Shown piece after piece: positions 23,732 to 31,233 of a DNA stretch of 42,184 nt. The notes beneath the pieces are model-generated. The model did no database searches, was not told the DNA's origin, and saw only the letters and a program-made list of their open reading frames with translations. The DNA comes from an uncultured Actinomycetes bacterium (lineage in GTDB: Bacteria; Actinomycetota; Coriobacteriia; Coriobacteriales; Atopobiaceae): NCBI GenBank assembly GCA_900313905.1, contig OMTG01000018.1:1-42184 (forward strand). The letters run 5' to 3'. Positions within the stretch are counted from its first letter, which is position 1. Each line of letters starts with the position of its first letter. The translations under genes and the position numbers were made by a program.

Positions 23732-23976
23732 GAGGGTGCTTCCTGAAGTCTCTTCACAGCTCGTGCACAGGTGTGTGCGCGATGTTGTGGAAGCGTGTCC
23801 CAAGCGTGGAGATGGACCCAACATGCAGGGGTCCGAGCTGGGATGGCGTCTACAGGGGGTATAGATGAAGCAGATGCAGAGCATGCATCAAAGCGGTATC
23901 TCCATAAGGCCTCTCAGCCCCCCTCTGAGAACAGCCTTGCCCCGGCGTCTTCCTCCTTTCTCTCGCCGGGGCATTT
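23732..23976 (+). other. Gene-free 245-bp gap between the converging GNAT and AlkD genes
   Basis: No convincing open frame. Near the right end TGCCCCGGCG (23938-23947) and CGCCGGGGCA (23964-23973) form a perfect 10-bp inverted repeat with a 16-base loop, followed on the + strand by TTTTCAT. It ends 3 bp from the alkD stop and probably terminates + strand transcripts; on the minus strand it lacks a U-tract. Confidence 0.6.
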
Positions 23977-24684
23977 TCATGCCGAGGGAGCGTGCGGACG
24001 CTTCCTGAGCGCACGGAGCCGCTCCTTCATCTCATCAGAGATCCTGAAGCTCTCGATGGCCTTCTGTATCGCGATTTTCCTGACCTGGGGCGAAAGCGGG
24101 CCTTCTGCAATGAAGGGGAAGACGGACTCCTCCTGCGTCACCAGGGCCTCCGCCAGATACCAGCCAACCATCATCTGCACGTAGTAGCGCCCATCATCGG
24201 CCGCAGCAGCCCATGAGAGCTGCTCGGGCGCGAAATGCTCGGGCAGGAGGTCCCGCATCAGGATCGAGATGCCATAGCGCCGCGTGTATTCATGGTCTGA
24301 TGCCATATAGCGCTGCGCAAGCGCGGAGAGCATGCCCGGATCTGCGCCCTTCAATGCCTTGGGCACGAGCGCATCGCAGACGCACCAGTTGTCCACATAG
24401 GGCAGGAGGCGGTCGAGCTCCTCGACGACGTGGGCAACGTCCTTCTCCTCGTTCAGCACGAAGGCATGGAGCAGGTATTCCTCATAGAAGCGGTGGGGGA
24501 GCTCGTTCAGGAAGGCAGCGCTGTCAGGGGACTTCAGGATCTCCTTTGCAAGCTTCCGGAGCTTCGGCACCCGCACGCCAAGCACGGTCGCAGGATCGGC
24601 CGTGGCCACGATGCAGGTGTTGAAGATGCGATACTTGTCATCCTTGTCGGCAAGCTCATGCAGCCGTGCCTCGATCCAGTCCAT
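23977..24684 (-). CDS. DNA alkylation repair protein, AlkD-like HEAT-repeat glycosylase
   Basis: A 235-residue all-helical protein of the AlkD family, which removes bulky or positively charged alkylated bases from DNA. The characteristic segments are VRVPKLRKLAKEI, HRFYEEYLLHAFVL, and PYVDNWCVCDAL, the last being the family's conserved Trp-Asp region near residues 94-105. The start ATG at 24684 has a GGGAG site nearby. It is monocistronic, convergent with GNAT and divergent from amiE. The assignment rests on family motifs; activity on a particular lesion is not shown. Confidence 0.88.
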   Translation of the reverse strand: MDWIEARLHELADKDDKYRIFNTCIVATADPATVLGVRVPKLRKLAKEILKSPDSAAFLNELPHRFYEEYLLHAFVLNEEKDVAHVVEELDRLLPYVDNWCVCDALVPKALKGADPGMLSALAQRYMASDHEYTRRYGISILMRDLLPEHFAPEQLSWAAAADDGRYYVQMMVGWYLAEALVTQEESVFPFIAEGPLSPQVRKIAIQKAIESFRISDEMKERLRALRKRPHAPSA

Positions 24685-24910
24685 AGGGCGCTCCCATCCT
24701 GAGCTGCGTCAGTGCTGCAGCCTATGCTAGCCCGATGACAGAGGCAAAGAAAGATGGAGCCTGGGTCCGAGATGAATAAGTGACGAAACAAATAAAGTGC
24801 CAGGTTGCAACATTGATTACATGATTGTGCATCAAGCTTCTAACGGCCTCCTCCGAGAATGGGCGCATGCCAGCAGATGAGGCTGGAGGTCCAACGGAAA
24901 GAGGCATGCG

Positions 24911-25936
24911 ATGAACCACGGAGATATCTCTTCAAGCGCGGATTGCGTCGGCGTTGCAGTCGTGAACTGGAAGATGCCACGGCTCCATGATCAGAAGGGC
25001 ATCCTCGAGAACTGCGAGCATATCGCTTCCTACATCAAGGGCCTGAAGACCGGCCTTCCGGGCCTCGACCTCGTGGTCTTCCCTGAGTACTCCACTCACG
25101 GCATCATGTATGACTTCGACGAGATGATGGCGAACGCGACGACGGTCGATGGTCCCGAGGTTGCCATCTTCAAGAAGGCCTGCATCGAGAACCATGTCTG
25201 GGGCGTCTTCTCGCTCACGGGCGAGCGCCACGAGGAGCATCCGAAGAAGGTCCCCTACAACACCTTGATCCTCATCAACGACAAAGGCGAGATCGTCCAG
25301 AAGTACCGCAAGATCATCCCCTGGACGCCCATCGAGGGCTGGTATCCAGGAGACCGCACCTACGTGAGCGAAGGTCCCAAGGGCCTCAAGATTTCTCTCA
25401 TCATCTGCGACGATGGCAACTATCCGGAGATCTGGCGCGACTGCGCGATGCGCGGAGCCGAGCTTGTGATCCGATGCCAGGGCTACATGTATCCGGCGAA
25501 CCAGGAGGAGGTCAACGTCGTTCCTGTCATGGCATGGTGCAACAACGTCTATGCTGCCGTCGCCAATGCGTCGGGCTTCGATGGGGTCTACTCCTACTTC
25601 GGCCACAGCTCGATCTGCGGCTTCGATGGCCACATCCTTGGGATCACTGGCACCGAGGATTACAGCTACCAGTATGCACAGCTCTCCGTCTCTGCCATCC
25701 GCGATGCCCGTGCGAACTGGCAGTCCCAGAACCATCTCTACAAGCTCCTGCATCGTGGCTATACCGGCACGATCAATTCGGGGGAGGAGCGCTTTGGCGC
25801 GCCGGAGTGCCCGTTCGAGTTCTATCGCAGCTGGGTCGAGGATCCGGAAGGCACCCAGAAGAAGGTCGAGGGGATGACAAGAAGCCTGCCGGGCGTCAAA
25901 TGGGCGCCGATCGAGGGCATCCCACACGAGGAATAG
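24911..25936 (+). CDS. amiE: Aliphatic amidase
   Basis: A 341-residue nitrilase-superfamily enzyme hydrolysing short-chain aliphatic amides to carboxylic acids and ammonia. It matches the Pseudomonas AmiE pattern almost word for word at the start ([19 protein letters not shown]) and through the core. The triad is visible: Glu59 in VVFPEYST, Lys134 in KYRKIIPW, Cys166 in [10 protein letters not shown]. The C-terminal [17 protein letters not shown] block is also conserved. ATG 24911 has GAAAGAGG close upstream; the 226-bp gap from alkD includes an AT-rich segment around 24780-24840 where a promoter probably lies. A source of ammonia and acyl acids; no partner gene is adjacent. Formamidase is a close alternative. 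Confidence 0.96.
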   Translation: MNHGDISSSADCVGVAVVNWKMPRLHDQKGILENCEHIASYIKGLKTGLPGLDLVVFPEYSTHGIMYDFDEMMANATTVDGPEVAIFKKACIENHVWGVFSLTGERHEEHPKKVPYNTLILINDKGEIVQKYRKIIPWTPIEGWYPGDRTYVSEGPKGLKISLIICDDGNYPEIWRDCAMRGAELVIRCQGYMYPANQEEVNVVPVMAWCNNVYAAVANASGFDGVYSYFGHSSICGFDGHILGITGTEDYSYQYAQLSVSAIRDARANWQSQNHLYKLLHRGYTGTINSGEERFGAPECPFEFYRSWVEDPEGTQKKVEGMTRSLPGVKWAPIEGIPHEE

Positions 25937-26019
25937 CCTCGTCTTGAGGGCGGATCTCTGCATCCTGCCTTCGCTCCAGCAGCCAGGCTAAAGAGGCAAA
26001 GGTCTTTATATCAGACAAA

Positions 26020-26051
26020 CAGGGGCTCCGGCAGTGCTGTCGGAGACCCTG
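26020..26051 (+). terminator. Hairpin downstream of amiE
   Basis: CAGGGGCTCCGGCA (26020-26033) pairs with TGTCGGAGACCCTG (26038-26051) over 14 bp with two G-U pairs, loop GTGC. No U-tract follows. It shares GGGGCTCCGGCA with the hairpin at 28048-28083. Confidence 0.55.
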
Positions 26052-26214
26052 CCATGTGCATGGTGTTCGTCTAGGGGCGAGCAGGAATCTTCACTGTCAC
26101 GATGTTTTCTGGTAGCGGCGATGCTTATCGTAGAGGAGAAAATCCAAGAGGCTGCTATCTGCGAAAGGGAAGCATGGCACGCTCTCGTGCCGTACAGAAT
26201 GAGGGCCGTCGATC

Positions 26215-26296
26215 ATAGCCGATGAAAATCCGGATCCGTATCGTTCATATCCGATAAACAACCGGATTCTTATCGGATATAGCCGATAACCAAAGG
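26215..26296. repeat. Three copies of an ATANCCGATRA motif at exact 32-bp spacing
   Basis: ATAGCCGATGAAAATCCGGA begins at 26215, ATATCCGATAAACAACCGGA at 26247 and ATAGCCGATAACCAAAGG at 26279; each start is 32 bp after the last, about three helix turns. In addition ATATCCGATAA (26247-26257) and TTATCGGATAT (26270-26280) are perfect inverted arms. It looks like a multi-site binding region, but no gene start lies close downstream on either strand. Confidence 0.6.
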
Positions 26297-26422
26297 CATG
26301 CCTTGTGAATGCTTGGAATAATGCGCATCCGCGTGGGGCTGAAACTGATGCCAAAGACCATGCGATAAAGTGGAGGGCGCTGTGCAGAGCATGGCAACGT
26401 TCCTGGCATAGGCATGGGTGTG

Positions 26423-27354
26423 CTACGGCTCCAGGAATGGCAGATTGAGCACAGTGCCTTCGTCTCCAGCAGCAAAGCCGCTTCCGAGGATGGCATCTCC
26501 ATCCTCTTCTTCGCCTTCAGGCCAGCTGCGCATCCGCCGGTCTGCCGCCTCCAAGCTGAAAGGTGCATACCCCTGGCTCTTTCCCCATCTCTTCATCGCA
26601 GCATGGTTGGGGTCCTCTGGGTTGGAGAGGGCGGCGAGGAAATGCTGGAAGCCGGCAGGGCCTCCCACATCCTCGGGAGGGGCATCGCCCACACCCTCGA
26701 TGCAGCAGGGAAGATCGCCTTCCCAGCTCTCGTCGGTGCCGAGAAGCTCGATTGTGTGCTTCCATCCGTCGTACTCGTAGATGATAGGGCCTGCTGCGAA
26801 GCACTCCTCATCGAGCTCGAAGGTGGAGGCATCCTCGATTGTGCCGTCAGAGGCATCGGTGCCTGGCTCCTCTGCAACGGTGATGCTCTCTCCATTCCGC
26901 ACGAGATGGAAGCTGAAGGCATGGTAGTCCCACCAGACGAAGGCCGCCTGCATCGCCTCGTGGAGCTCTTCGAATGTGATGCCTTGGGCGACGGCGATGG
27001 TGCGGGAGCAGGAGGATCCTCCAAGGTCGAGATCCACTTTCAGACAGAAGGCTGGCGTCTCTGCAATGGTCTGGGGCGTCTGGATCGGGGCATGCGGGAT
27101 GCTTGTGCCGAGCATCGCATAGAGCTCAGATAGCGCCGCTGCCGAATGCGTCCCTTCTGGAGTGAGAAGGATGGTGCCGTGGTCCGTGCCGCTGTCTTGG
27201 ATGAGGCCTTCGGCGGCAAGTGATGCGAGCATCTCATTGTCGAAGGACGGATCGGCTTCGAGCGTTCCCTCGTTGGGGCTAGGTGCGCCCTTTTCAGGTA
27301 GAGCCCGATCAGTGTGACATCATGCAGCAGCATCTGGCGTGCGTTGTCATTCAT
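26423..27354 (-). pseudogene. Frameshifted plasmid pRiA4b ORF-3-like protein gene
   Basis: Reading begins at ATG 27354 (GGGAGG eight bases upstream) with MNDNARQMLLHDVTLIGLYL, then leaves frame near 27291-27294. The continuing frame encodes residues such as PSPNEGTLEADPSFDNEML and runs to 26423. The downstream part has pRiA4b ORF-3-like features: FCLKVDLDLGGSSCSRTIAV, FEELHEAMQAAFVW, HAFSFHL and YEYDGWKHTIEL. Adding one A to the AAAA run of the coding strand restores a single reading frame of about 311 residues. Either a real one-base deletion or a sequencing error; no canonical slippery heptamer is seen. The fold family has no settled function. Confidence 0.8.
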
Positions 27355-27567
27355 GGAAGAGCCTCCCTCAGCCCGTTTGCGCCTTATGGTATCGCCACAG
27401 CCAATCTTGCTCCATGCCTCCTGCAGTTCGGATCCTTTGCCATGTTCTGCAATGGCCGGAACGGCCGTTTTCAGAAAAGCTTTCTGACAGAAAGGGCTTC
27501 TTTCCTGAAAGTAATAATGGGTTAACATGCTCTGGTCTGTACCAGTGTATGTGAAAAGAGGTCATCA

Positions 27568-28026
27568 GTGGAAAGCCGGAAACGCAGGCTGAAGATTGCT
27601 GTCGATGCAGCCCTCGCGATCCTCCTTATTGCCAGCTTCATGACGGGACATGCCGATGTGCATCTCCATGCCGCCCTCGGACTGCTCTTCCTTGTCTGCA
27701 TCATTGTCTACGCAATCATCAGCCATCAGAAGATCGTGCAGACCACCAAGCGGGTGGCCTCGAGCTCGATGAGGAAGGTGGCACGCATCGACTGCTGCCT
27801 GGGCCTTGCGATGGTCGTGCTCCTTGTCACCATCTTCTGGAGCGGTGCCTCCCTCATGCATGCCCGCATGGCAGAAGGCCTGGATTTCGATGCGGTGGCA
27901 GGAACCCCTTCCTTCATCGTGCATGTGTGCGGCTCGGCACTCTTCATCCTCTGTGCGCTGGCCCATGCCTGGATCAACCGCGAGAGGCTCGAGAAGCTCC
28001 TGCATCCAGAGAAGGGAGCTGCATAA
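27568..28026 (+). CDS. Small four-helix membrane protein (DUF4405-like)
   Basis: A 152-residue integral membrane protein with four predicted helices near residues 10-26, 34-52, 77-95 and 117-135. Helices two and four share a His-containing pattern (HLHAALGLLFLV with ISHQK; FIVHVCGSALFI with LAHAWINRER), which recalls cytochrome-b-like DUF4405 proteins in which His residues may bind heme (His34, His53, His119, His133). The start is GTG 27568 with AGAGGT about 7 bases upstream. Family name is tentative; heme binding is inference. Confidence 0.75.
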   Translation: MESRKRRLKIAVDAALAILLIASFMTGHADVHLHAALGLLFLVCIIVYAIISHQKIVQTTKRVASSSMRKVARIDCCLGLAMVVLLVTIFWSGASLMHARMAEGLDFDAVAGTPSFIVHVCGSALFILCALAHAWINRERLEKLLHPEKGAA

Positions 28027-28047
28027 GAGAGGCGGCACATCCTGAAG

Positions 28048-28088
28048 AGCGGGGCTCCGGCAAAAGCCTGCTGGAGTCCCGCTTGTCT
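28048..28088 (+). terminator. Terminator after the four-helix membrane protein
   Basis: AGCGGGGCTCCGGCA (28048-28062) pairs with TGCTGGAGTCCCGCT (28069-28083) over 15 bp with two G-U pairs, followed by TGTCTT. Closely related to the hairpin at 26020-26051. Confidence 0.75.
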
Positions 28089-28139
28089 TATGGGTGGATG
28101 CCAGCCGTCGAGTGCAGGACATCGCTTCTGCTGAAGGCC

Positions 28140-28529
28140 TCAGTCTTCAGGCACGGGCAGGATCTGTGCGATCCTGTCTTCGAGCGCGGCTATGAGATCG
28201 CGGGTCGTGGCGAGGACATGCTCGATATCGTCTGTGCTGGCAGCCTCCACATGGAAGCCGCAGGAGGCTGCGACTGGCACGCGGAACTTCGTGGCCAAGG
28301 CGGCAGCGATATCGTGGGCGGGCACCTCATCGCGATGGCAGGGGACTGCCAGGATGCTCACAGTCGCCGTCCGGTCATGCTCGGGCCGGGGGATTGCCTG
28401 CGCCGTGGCACCGAGATGGGCATAGGCTGGGGTATAGGCCGTGACCGTGATGCCGCGGGGCATTGCGACGGCGACTGCCTCGAGTGCAAAGGCCCCTTCG
28501 CCTGCCTGCACCTTGATGGTCTCGACCAT
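28140..28529 (-). CDS. LpdD-like protein (prenylated-flavin chaperone family)
   Basis: A 129-residue single-domain protein resembling LpdD, the small partner of the UbiD-type gallate decarboxylase in Lactobacillus, thought to handle prenylated FMN. Recognisable family blocks: AYAHLGATAQAIPRP near residues 34-48, SILAVPCHRDEVPAHDIAAAL, and GFHVEAASTDDIEHVL near 98-113. No UbiD, UbiX or other decarboxylase is in the window. ATG 28529 has GAGGAG six bases upstream; farther ATGs at 28565 and 28670 lack one. It diverges from the M20 amidohydrolase. Family assignment is by pattern, so moderate. Confidence 0.65.
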   Translation of the reverse strand: MVETIKVQAGEGAFALEAVAVAMPRGITVTAYTPAYAHLGATAQAIPRPEHDRTATVSILAVPCHRDEVPAHDIAAALATKFRVPVAASCGFHVEAASTDDIEHVLATTRDLIAALEDRIAQILPVPED

Positions 28530-28684
28530 GTTCCGCTCCTCTTCCGCATTGCCGTTCTCATCCATTGTATGGGCAGAGGGGCAGCTTTGCATACGCCCAT
28601 TCCTACAGGCAGGTTTCCAGCTGCGCCACAGACGGGCTCCGTCGTGATAATGGAGGTCGACGGCAAGCATGAAGGAGCGATGCG

Positions 28685-29818
28685 ATGGATGCAGCGGGAT
28701 GGGAGCGGATCATCGGGCTCAGGCATTGGCTGCATGCGCATCCTGAGCTCTCGGGCCGGGAGACGAAGACCAAGGAGACGCTCGAGCAGCTGATCGCATC
28801 CGAGACAGGGTTGGACGTGATTGACCAGGGAGGCTGGTTTGCCTGCCGCTATGAGCCAGAGCAGGGAAGCGGGGAGCCACCGATTGCCTTCCGTGCGGAT
28901 ATGGATGCCCTGCCCATCCCAGAGACCATCGATCTTCCCTATGGCTCCAAGCATCCAGGTGTGGCGCACAAGTGCGGCCATGATGGGCACACAGCAGCGC
29001 TGGCGGCAGTTGCCCTGGATCTCGAGCAGGACAAGAAGATCTGCCGTCCGGTCTGTCTCGTCTTCCAGTCAGCGGAGGAGACAGGCAAAGGAGGCAGGGC
29101 CTGCGCCGAGTTCCTGGCAGATGGGGGCGTCTCTGAGGTCTATGCCTTCCACAACCTGAGCGGACATCCGGAAGGCTCCATCCTCGTGAGGGATGGCCTC
29201 ACGCAGCCTGCATCGGTCGGGCTTGCTGTCTGGTTCTGCGGCCTCGAGGCCCATGCCGGGACGCCAGAGAATGGCAGGAATCCTGCCGGTGCCCTGGCCC
29301 GGATGGCGCTTGCTGCGGAAGAGATGGGGCATGCGGCAGGTTCCTCCCGCCTCATGCTCTCCACGATCGTCTCGATCAAGGAGGGGCAAAGGGATTTCGG
29401 CATCTCTCCGGGCACAGGCGAGATCTGCTTCACGCTGCGTGCAGGGGATGAGGAAGACCTTGCCTGGATGGAGCAGACCCTCAAGGACAAAGCCCAGGAA
29501 CTTGGTCAGGAAGGCGGCTTTGCGGTCTCATTCAGCGAGGAGGATCCGTTCCCTGCAACGGTGAATGATGTCCGCTGCTCCGGACGGGTGCGCGCTGCTG
29601 CCCAGGCTCTCGGCATCCCGCTTGCGCCGCTGCCTTCCCCGTGGCGGCCATCTGAGGATTTTGGCTGGTATGCGAAGGCGATGCCCGGAGCGCTCTTCTA
29701 TATCGGGAATGGGGAGGCATGGCCCGCCCCGCATCAGCCGGACTATGACTTCAATGACCGGATCCTGCCGGTGGCGCAGTCCATCTTCTTGAAGCTCGCA
29801 GAAGGGAAGGCCCTCTAG
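28685..29818 (+). CDS. M20-family amidohydrolase (zinc peptidase/deacylase)
   Basis: A 377-residue M20D-type metallohydrolase that cleaves N-acyl or peptide bonds of small substrates such as N-acyl amino acids or IAA-type conjugates. Metal-site motifs are in order: LRHWLHAHPELSGRE at residues 12-26, FRADMDALPIPE near 68-79, HKCGHDGHTAAL near 94-105, and SAEETGKGG near 129-137. A dimerisation (lid) domain occupies the middle, with AHAGTPENGRNPAGAL. ATG 28685 follows GAAGGAG seven bases upstream. Its stop codon overlaps by three bases the stop of the convergent HsmA-family gene. Substrate unknown. Confidence 0.93.
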   Translation: MDAAGWERIIGLRHWLHAHPELSGRETKTKETLEQLIASETGLDVIDQGGWFACRYEPEQGSGEPPIAFRADMDALPIPETIDLPYGSKHPGVAHKCGHDGHTAALAAVALDLEQDKKICRPVCLVFQSAEETGKGGRACAEFLADGGVSEVYAFHNLSGHPEGSILVRDGLTQPASVGLAVWFCGLEAHAGTPENGRNPAGALARMALAAEEMGHAAGSSRLMLSTIVSIKEGQRDFGISPGTGEICFTLRAGDEEDLAWMEQTLKDKAQELGQEGGFAVSFSEEDPFPATVNDVRCSGRVRAAAQALGIPLAPLPSPWRPSEDFGWYAKAMPGALFYIGNGEAWPAPHQPDYDFNDRILPVAQSIFLKLAEGKAL

Positions 29819-30306
29819 GCGTTCTGCTCCTGGTCGTGGAGATGCGTGGGATGGAGCAGCACGGCCAGGACGAGCACGAGCATGGTGCTCAGGGCAAATG
29901 AGGGTATGCCTTCCAGATGCATGCCGGGCAGATCCATGAAGGCGCCAGCCAGATAGGGGATCAGCCAGATCAGCCAGATGAGGATGCTCAGCTGATGGAG
30001 CATGCTCTGGGAATCCTTGCGCCGGAATGCCAGGGCAGCGGTTGCCCAGATGGCATGGAAGGCTGATACGGCAATCGTGATGACCGAGATCAGCACATGC
30101 ATCGGCGAGGGGCCTTCCTGCCCCATGTCGCAGGCAGCCTGGATCAGGAGGAAGACGCCGGCGATGTTGGAGAGCAGGCTGCCCCAGAAGAGCAGGGCAT
30201 GGCGCCACCTGAGCCTGCCTGTGCGCCTTTCAGAGAATACGCCCAGGTCATAGAGGACAAGGGCAAGCACGATTGCGATGCTTGCCGTAAAAGGCAGAGA
30301 TCCCAT
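29815..30306 (-). CDS. HsmA-family (TIGR03987) membrane protein
   Basis: A 163-residue membrane protein with about five helices. It follows the TIGR03987/HsmA pattern: LYDLGVFSERRTGRLRWRH near residues 18-36, FHAIWATAALAFRRKD, and ILIWLIWLIPYLAGAF near 121-136. The family is widespread in anaerobes and has no firm role; the name refers to suggested heme or stress links. ATG 30306 has GGAAGGA about 7 bases upstream; the farther ATG at 30339 lacks a site. Monocistronic; separated from the ECF operon by that operon's terminator. Confidence 0.8.
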   Translation of the reverse strand: MGSLPFTASIAIVLALVLYDLGVFSERRTGRLRWRHALLFWGSLLSNIAGVFLLIQAACDMGQEGPSPMHVLISVITIAVSAFHAIWATAALAFRRKDSQSMLHQLSILIWLIWLIPYLAGAFMDLPGMHLEGIPSFALSTMLVLVLAVLLHPTHLHDQEQNA

Positions 30307-30361
30307 CGGAGGTCCTTCCGCTCGCAGCCAGGGTGCCAAGACACTCCACGCTCCAGGTGAC

Positions 30362-30395
30362 AGAAAAATCCCATGCAGAAACCTGCATGGGATTT
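30362..30395 (-). terminator. Terminator of the ECF transporter operon
   Basis: AAATCCCATGCAG (30366-30378) and CTGCATGGGATTT (30383-30395) form a perfect 13-bp stem with a 4-base loop. Read on the minus strand the stem is followed by TTTTTCTG, so it ends transcripts coming from ecfT. Confidence 0.88.
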
Positions 30396-30486
30396 ACACT
30401 ATATACCTTTTCTTCAAAGCTTAAACTACTTCCCCATCAATATGGCAGCAATTGAAAGAAAGGTAGGCAAGCGCGGACGGAAGCCA

Positions 30487-31233
30487 TCAGAAGAGGACGC
30501 CGAGGACGATGAGGGCGAGGCAGAGGACAAGGACCATCCGGTCTGCGCCTTCCATCGGATAGCGCTTGTAGCTGCTCTCGCGGGTCCTCAGATAGAAGCC
30601 ACGCTGCTCTGCTGCAAGGGCGGTCGCATCGGTCTTGCCGACCGAGCTCACGAGCAGGGGAACGCAGAGCGGAAGCATCAGCTGGAGCTTGCGGATGGGA
30701 TTCTTCGTATCGTATTCCACGCCGCGGGCGCACTGGGCCTCCATGATGGAGTTCATCTCCTGGCTGAAGACCGGCACGAAGCGCAGGGCTGTCGTGAAGG
30801 TGAAGGCATAGCGGTAGGGGATATGGAGCACCTCGACGCAGGCATTGGCAAGATCGTTCAGCTTCGTGACCGAGAGCATCAAGATCAAGGGCAAAGCCAC
30901 GCCGAGCAGGCGCAGGCAGGCCTTGGAGCCAGTGATGAGGCCCGTGTCCGTCATCCACCAGAGCACGACCGTCCCTTCGCGCACGAAGGCAGTCTGCAGG
31001 AGCAGCATCACGATCGCGATGGGGACGAGGAGCTTCAGGAGGGAGAGGAGCTTTCCTGCCGAATGGGCATAGAAGCCCAGGCAGAAGGTCAGGGCAAGCA
31101 GGCAGAAGAGCATCACATAGGTGCCGGACAGGAAGGTCGCCACGATGATGGCAGCAGCGATAGCGAGCTTCGTGACGGGGTTGAGCTTGTGGAGGAGGGT
31201 GTCTCCTGGCACGTAATCGATCACATTAACCAC
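30487..31233 (-). CDS. ecfT: ECF transporter transmembrane protein EcfT
   Basis: A 248-residue integral membrane coupling subunit of an energy-coupling factor transporter. It links the substrate-binding S component to the ATPases. About five to six helices; the two coupling motifs are present in the C-terminal half as CARGVEYD (near residues 168-175) and the second as AAEQRGF (near 208-214), where the usual ARG is EQRG-like. The start overlaps the end of the ATPase gene by 8 bp, showing translational coupling. Last gene of the operon, 92 bp before its terminator. Confidence 0.93.
   Translation of the reverse strand: MVNVIDYVPGDTLLHKLNPVTKLAIAAAIIVATFLSGTYVMLFCLLALTFCLGFYAHSAGKLLSLLKLLVPIAIVMLLLQTAFVREGTVVLWWMTDTGLITGSKACLRLLGVALPLILMLSVTKLNDLANACVEVLHIPYRYAFTFTTALRFVPVFSQEMNSIMEAQCARGVEYDTKNPIRKLQLMLPLCVPLLVSSVGKTDATALAAEQRGFYLRTRESSYKRYPMEGADRMVLVLCLALIVLGVLF

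Larger units (their letters stand above)
25937..26422. other. 486-bp gene-free region with terminator and 32-bp-spaced motif
   Basis: No open frame with a ribosome binding site or recognisable product was found. It holds a hairpin at 26020-26051 and a repeated motif cluster at 26215-26296, described separately. The base composition is more AT-rich than the flanking genes around 26200-26290. Confidence 0.6.

Noticed and set aside
23771-24184. Plus-strand frame overlapping the 3' part of alkD
   Set aside because: Atypical composition, no ribosome binding site, antisense to a family-supported gene.
26215-26296. CRISPR array
   Set aside because: Repeats are short (about 11-20 bp), imperfect and only three, with spacers too small and no cas genes.
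26097-26354. 85-codon minus-strand frame in the amiE downstream region
   Set aside because: No ribosome binding site, overlaps the 32-bp-spaced repeats, no recognisable features.
27291-27294. Programmed -1 ribosomal frameshift in the pRiA4b-like gene
   Set aside because: No X-XXY-YYZ slippery heptamer at the join (the context is CTGAAAAGGG on the coding strand); a one-base deletion or read error is simpler.
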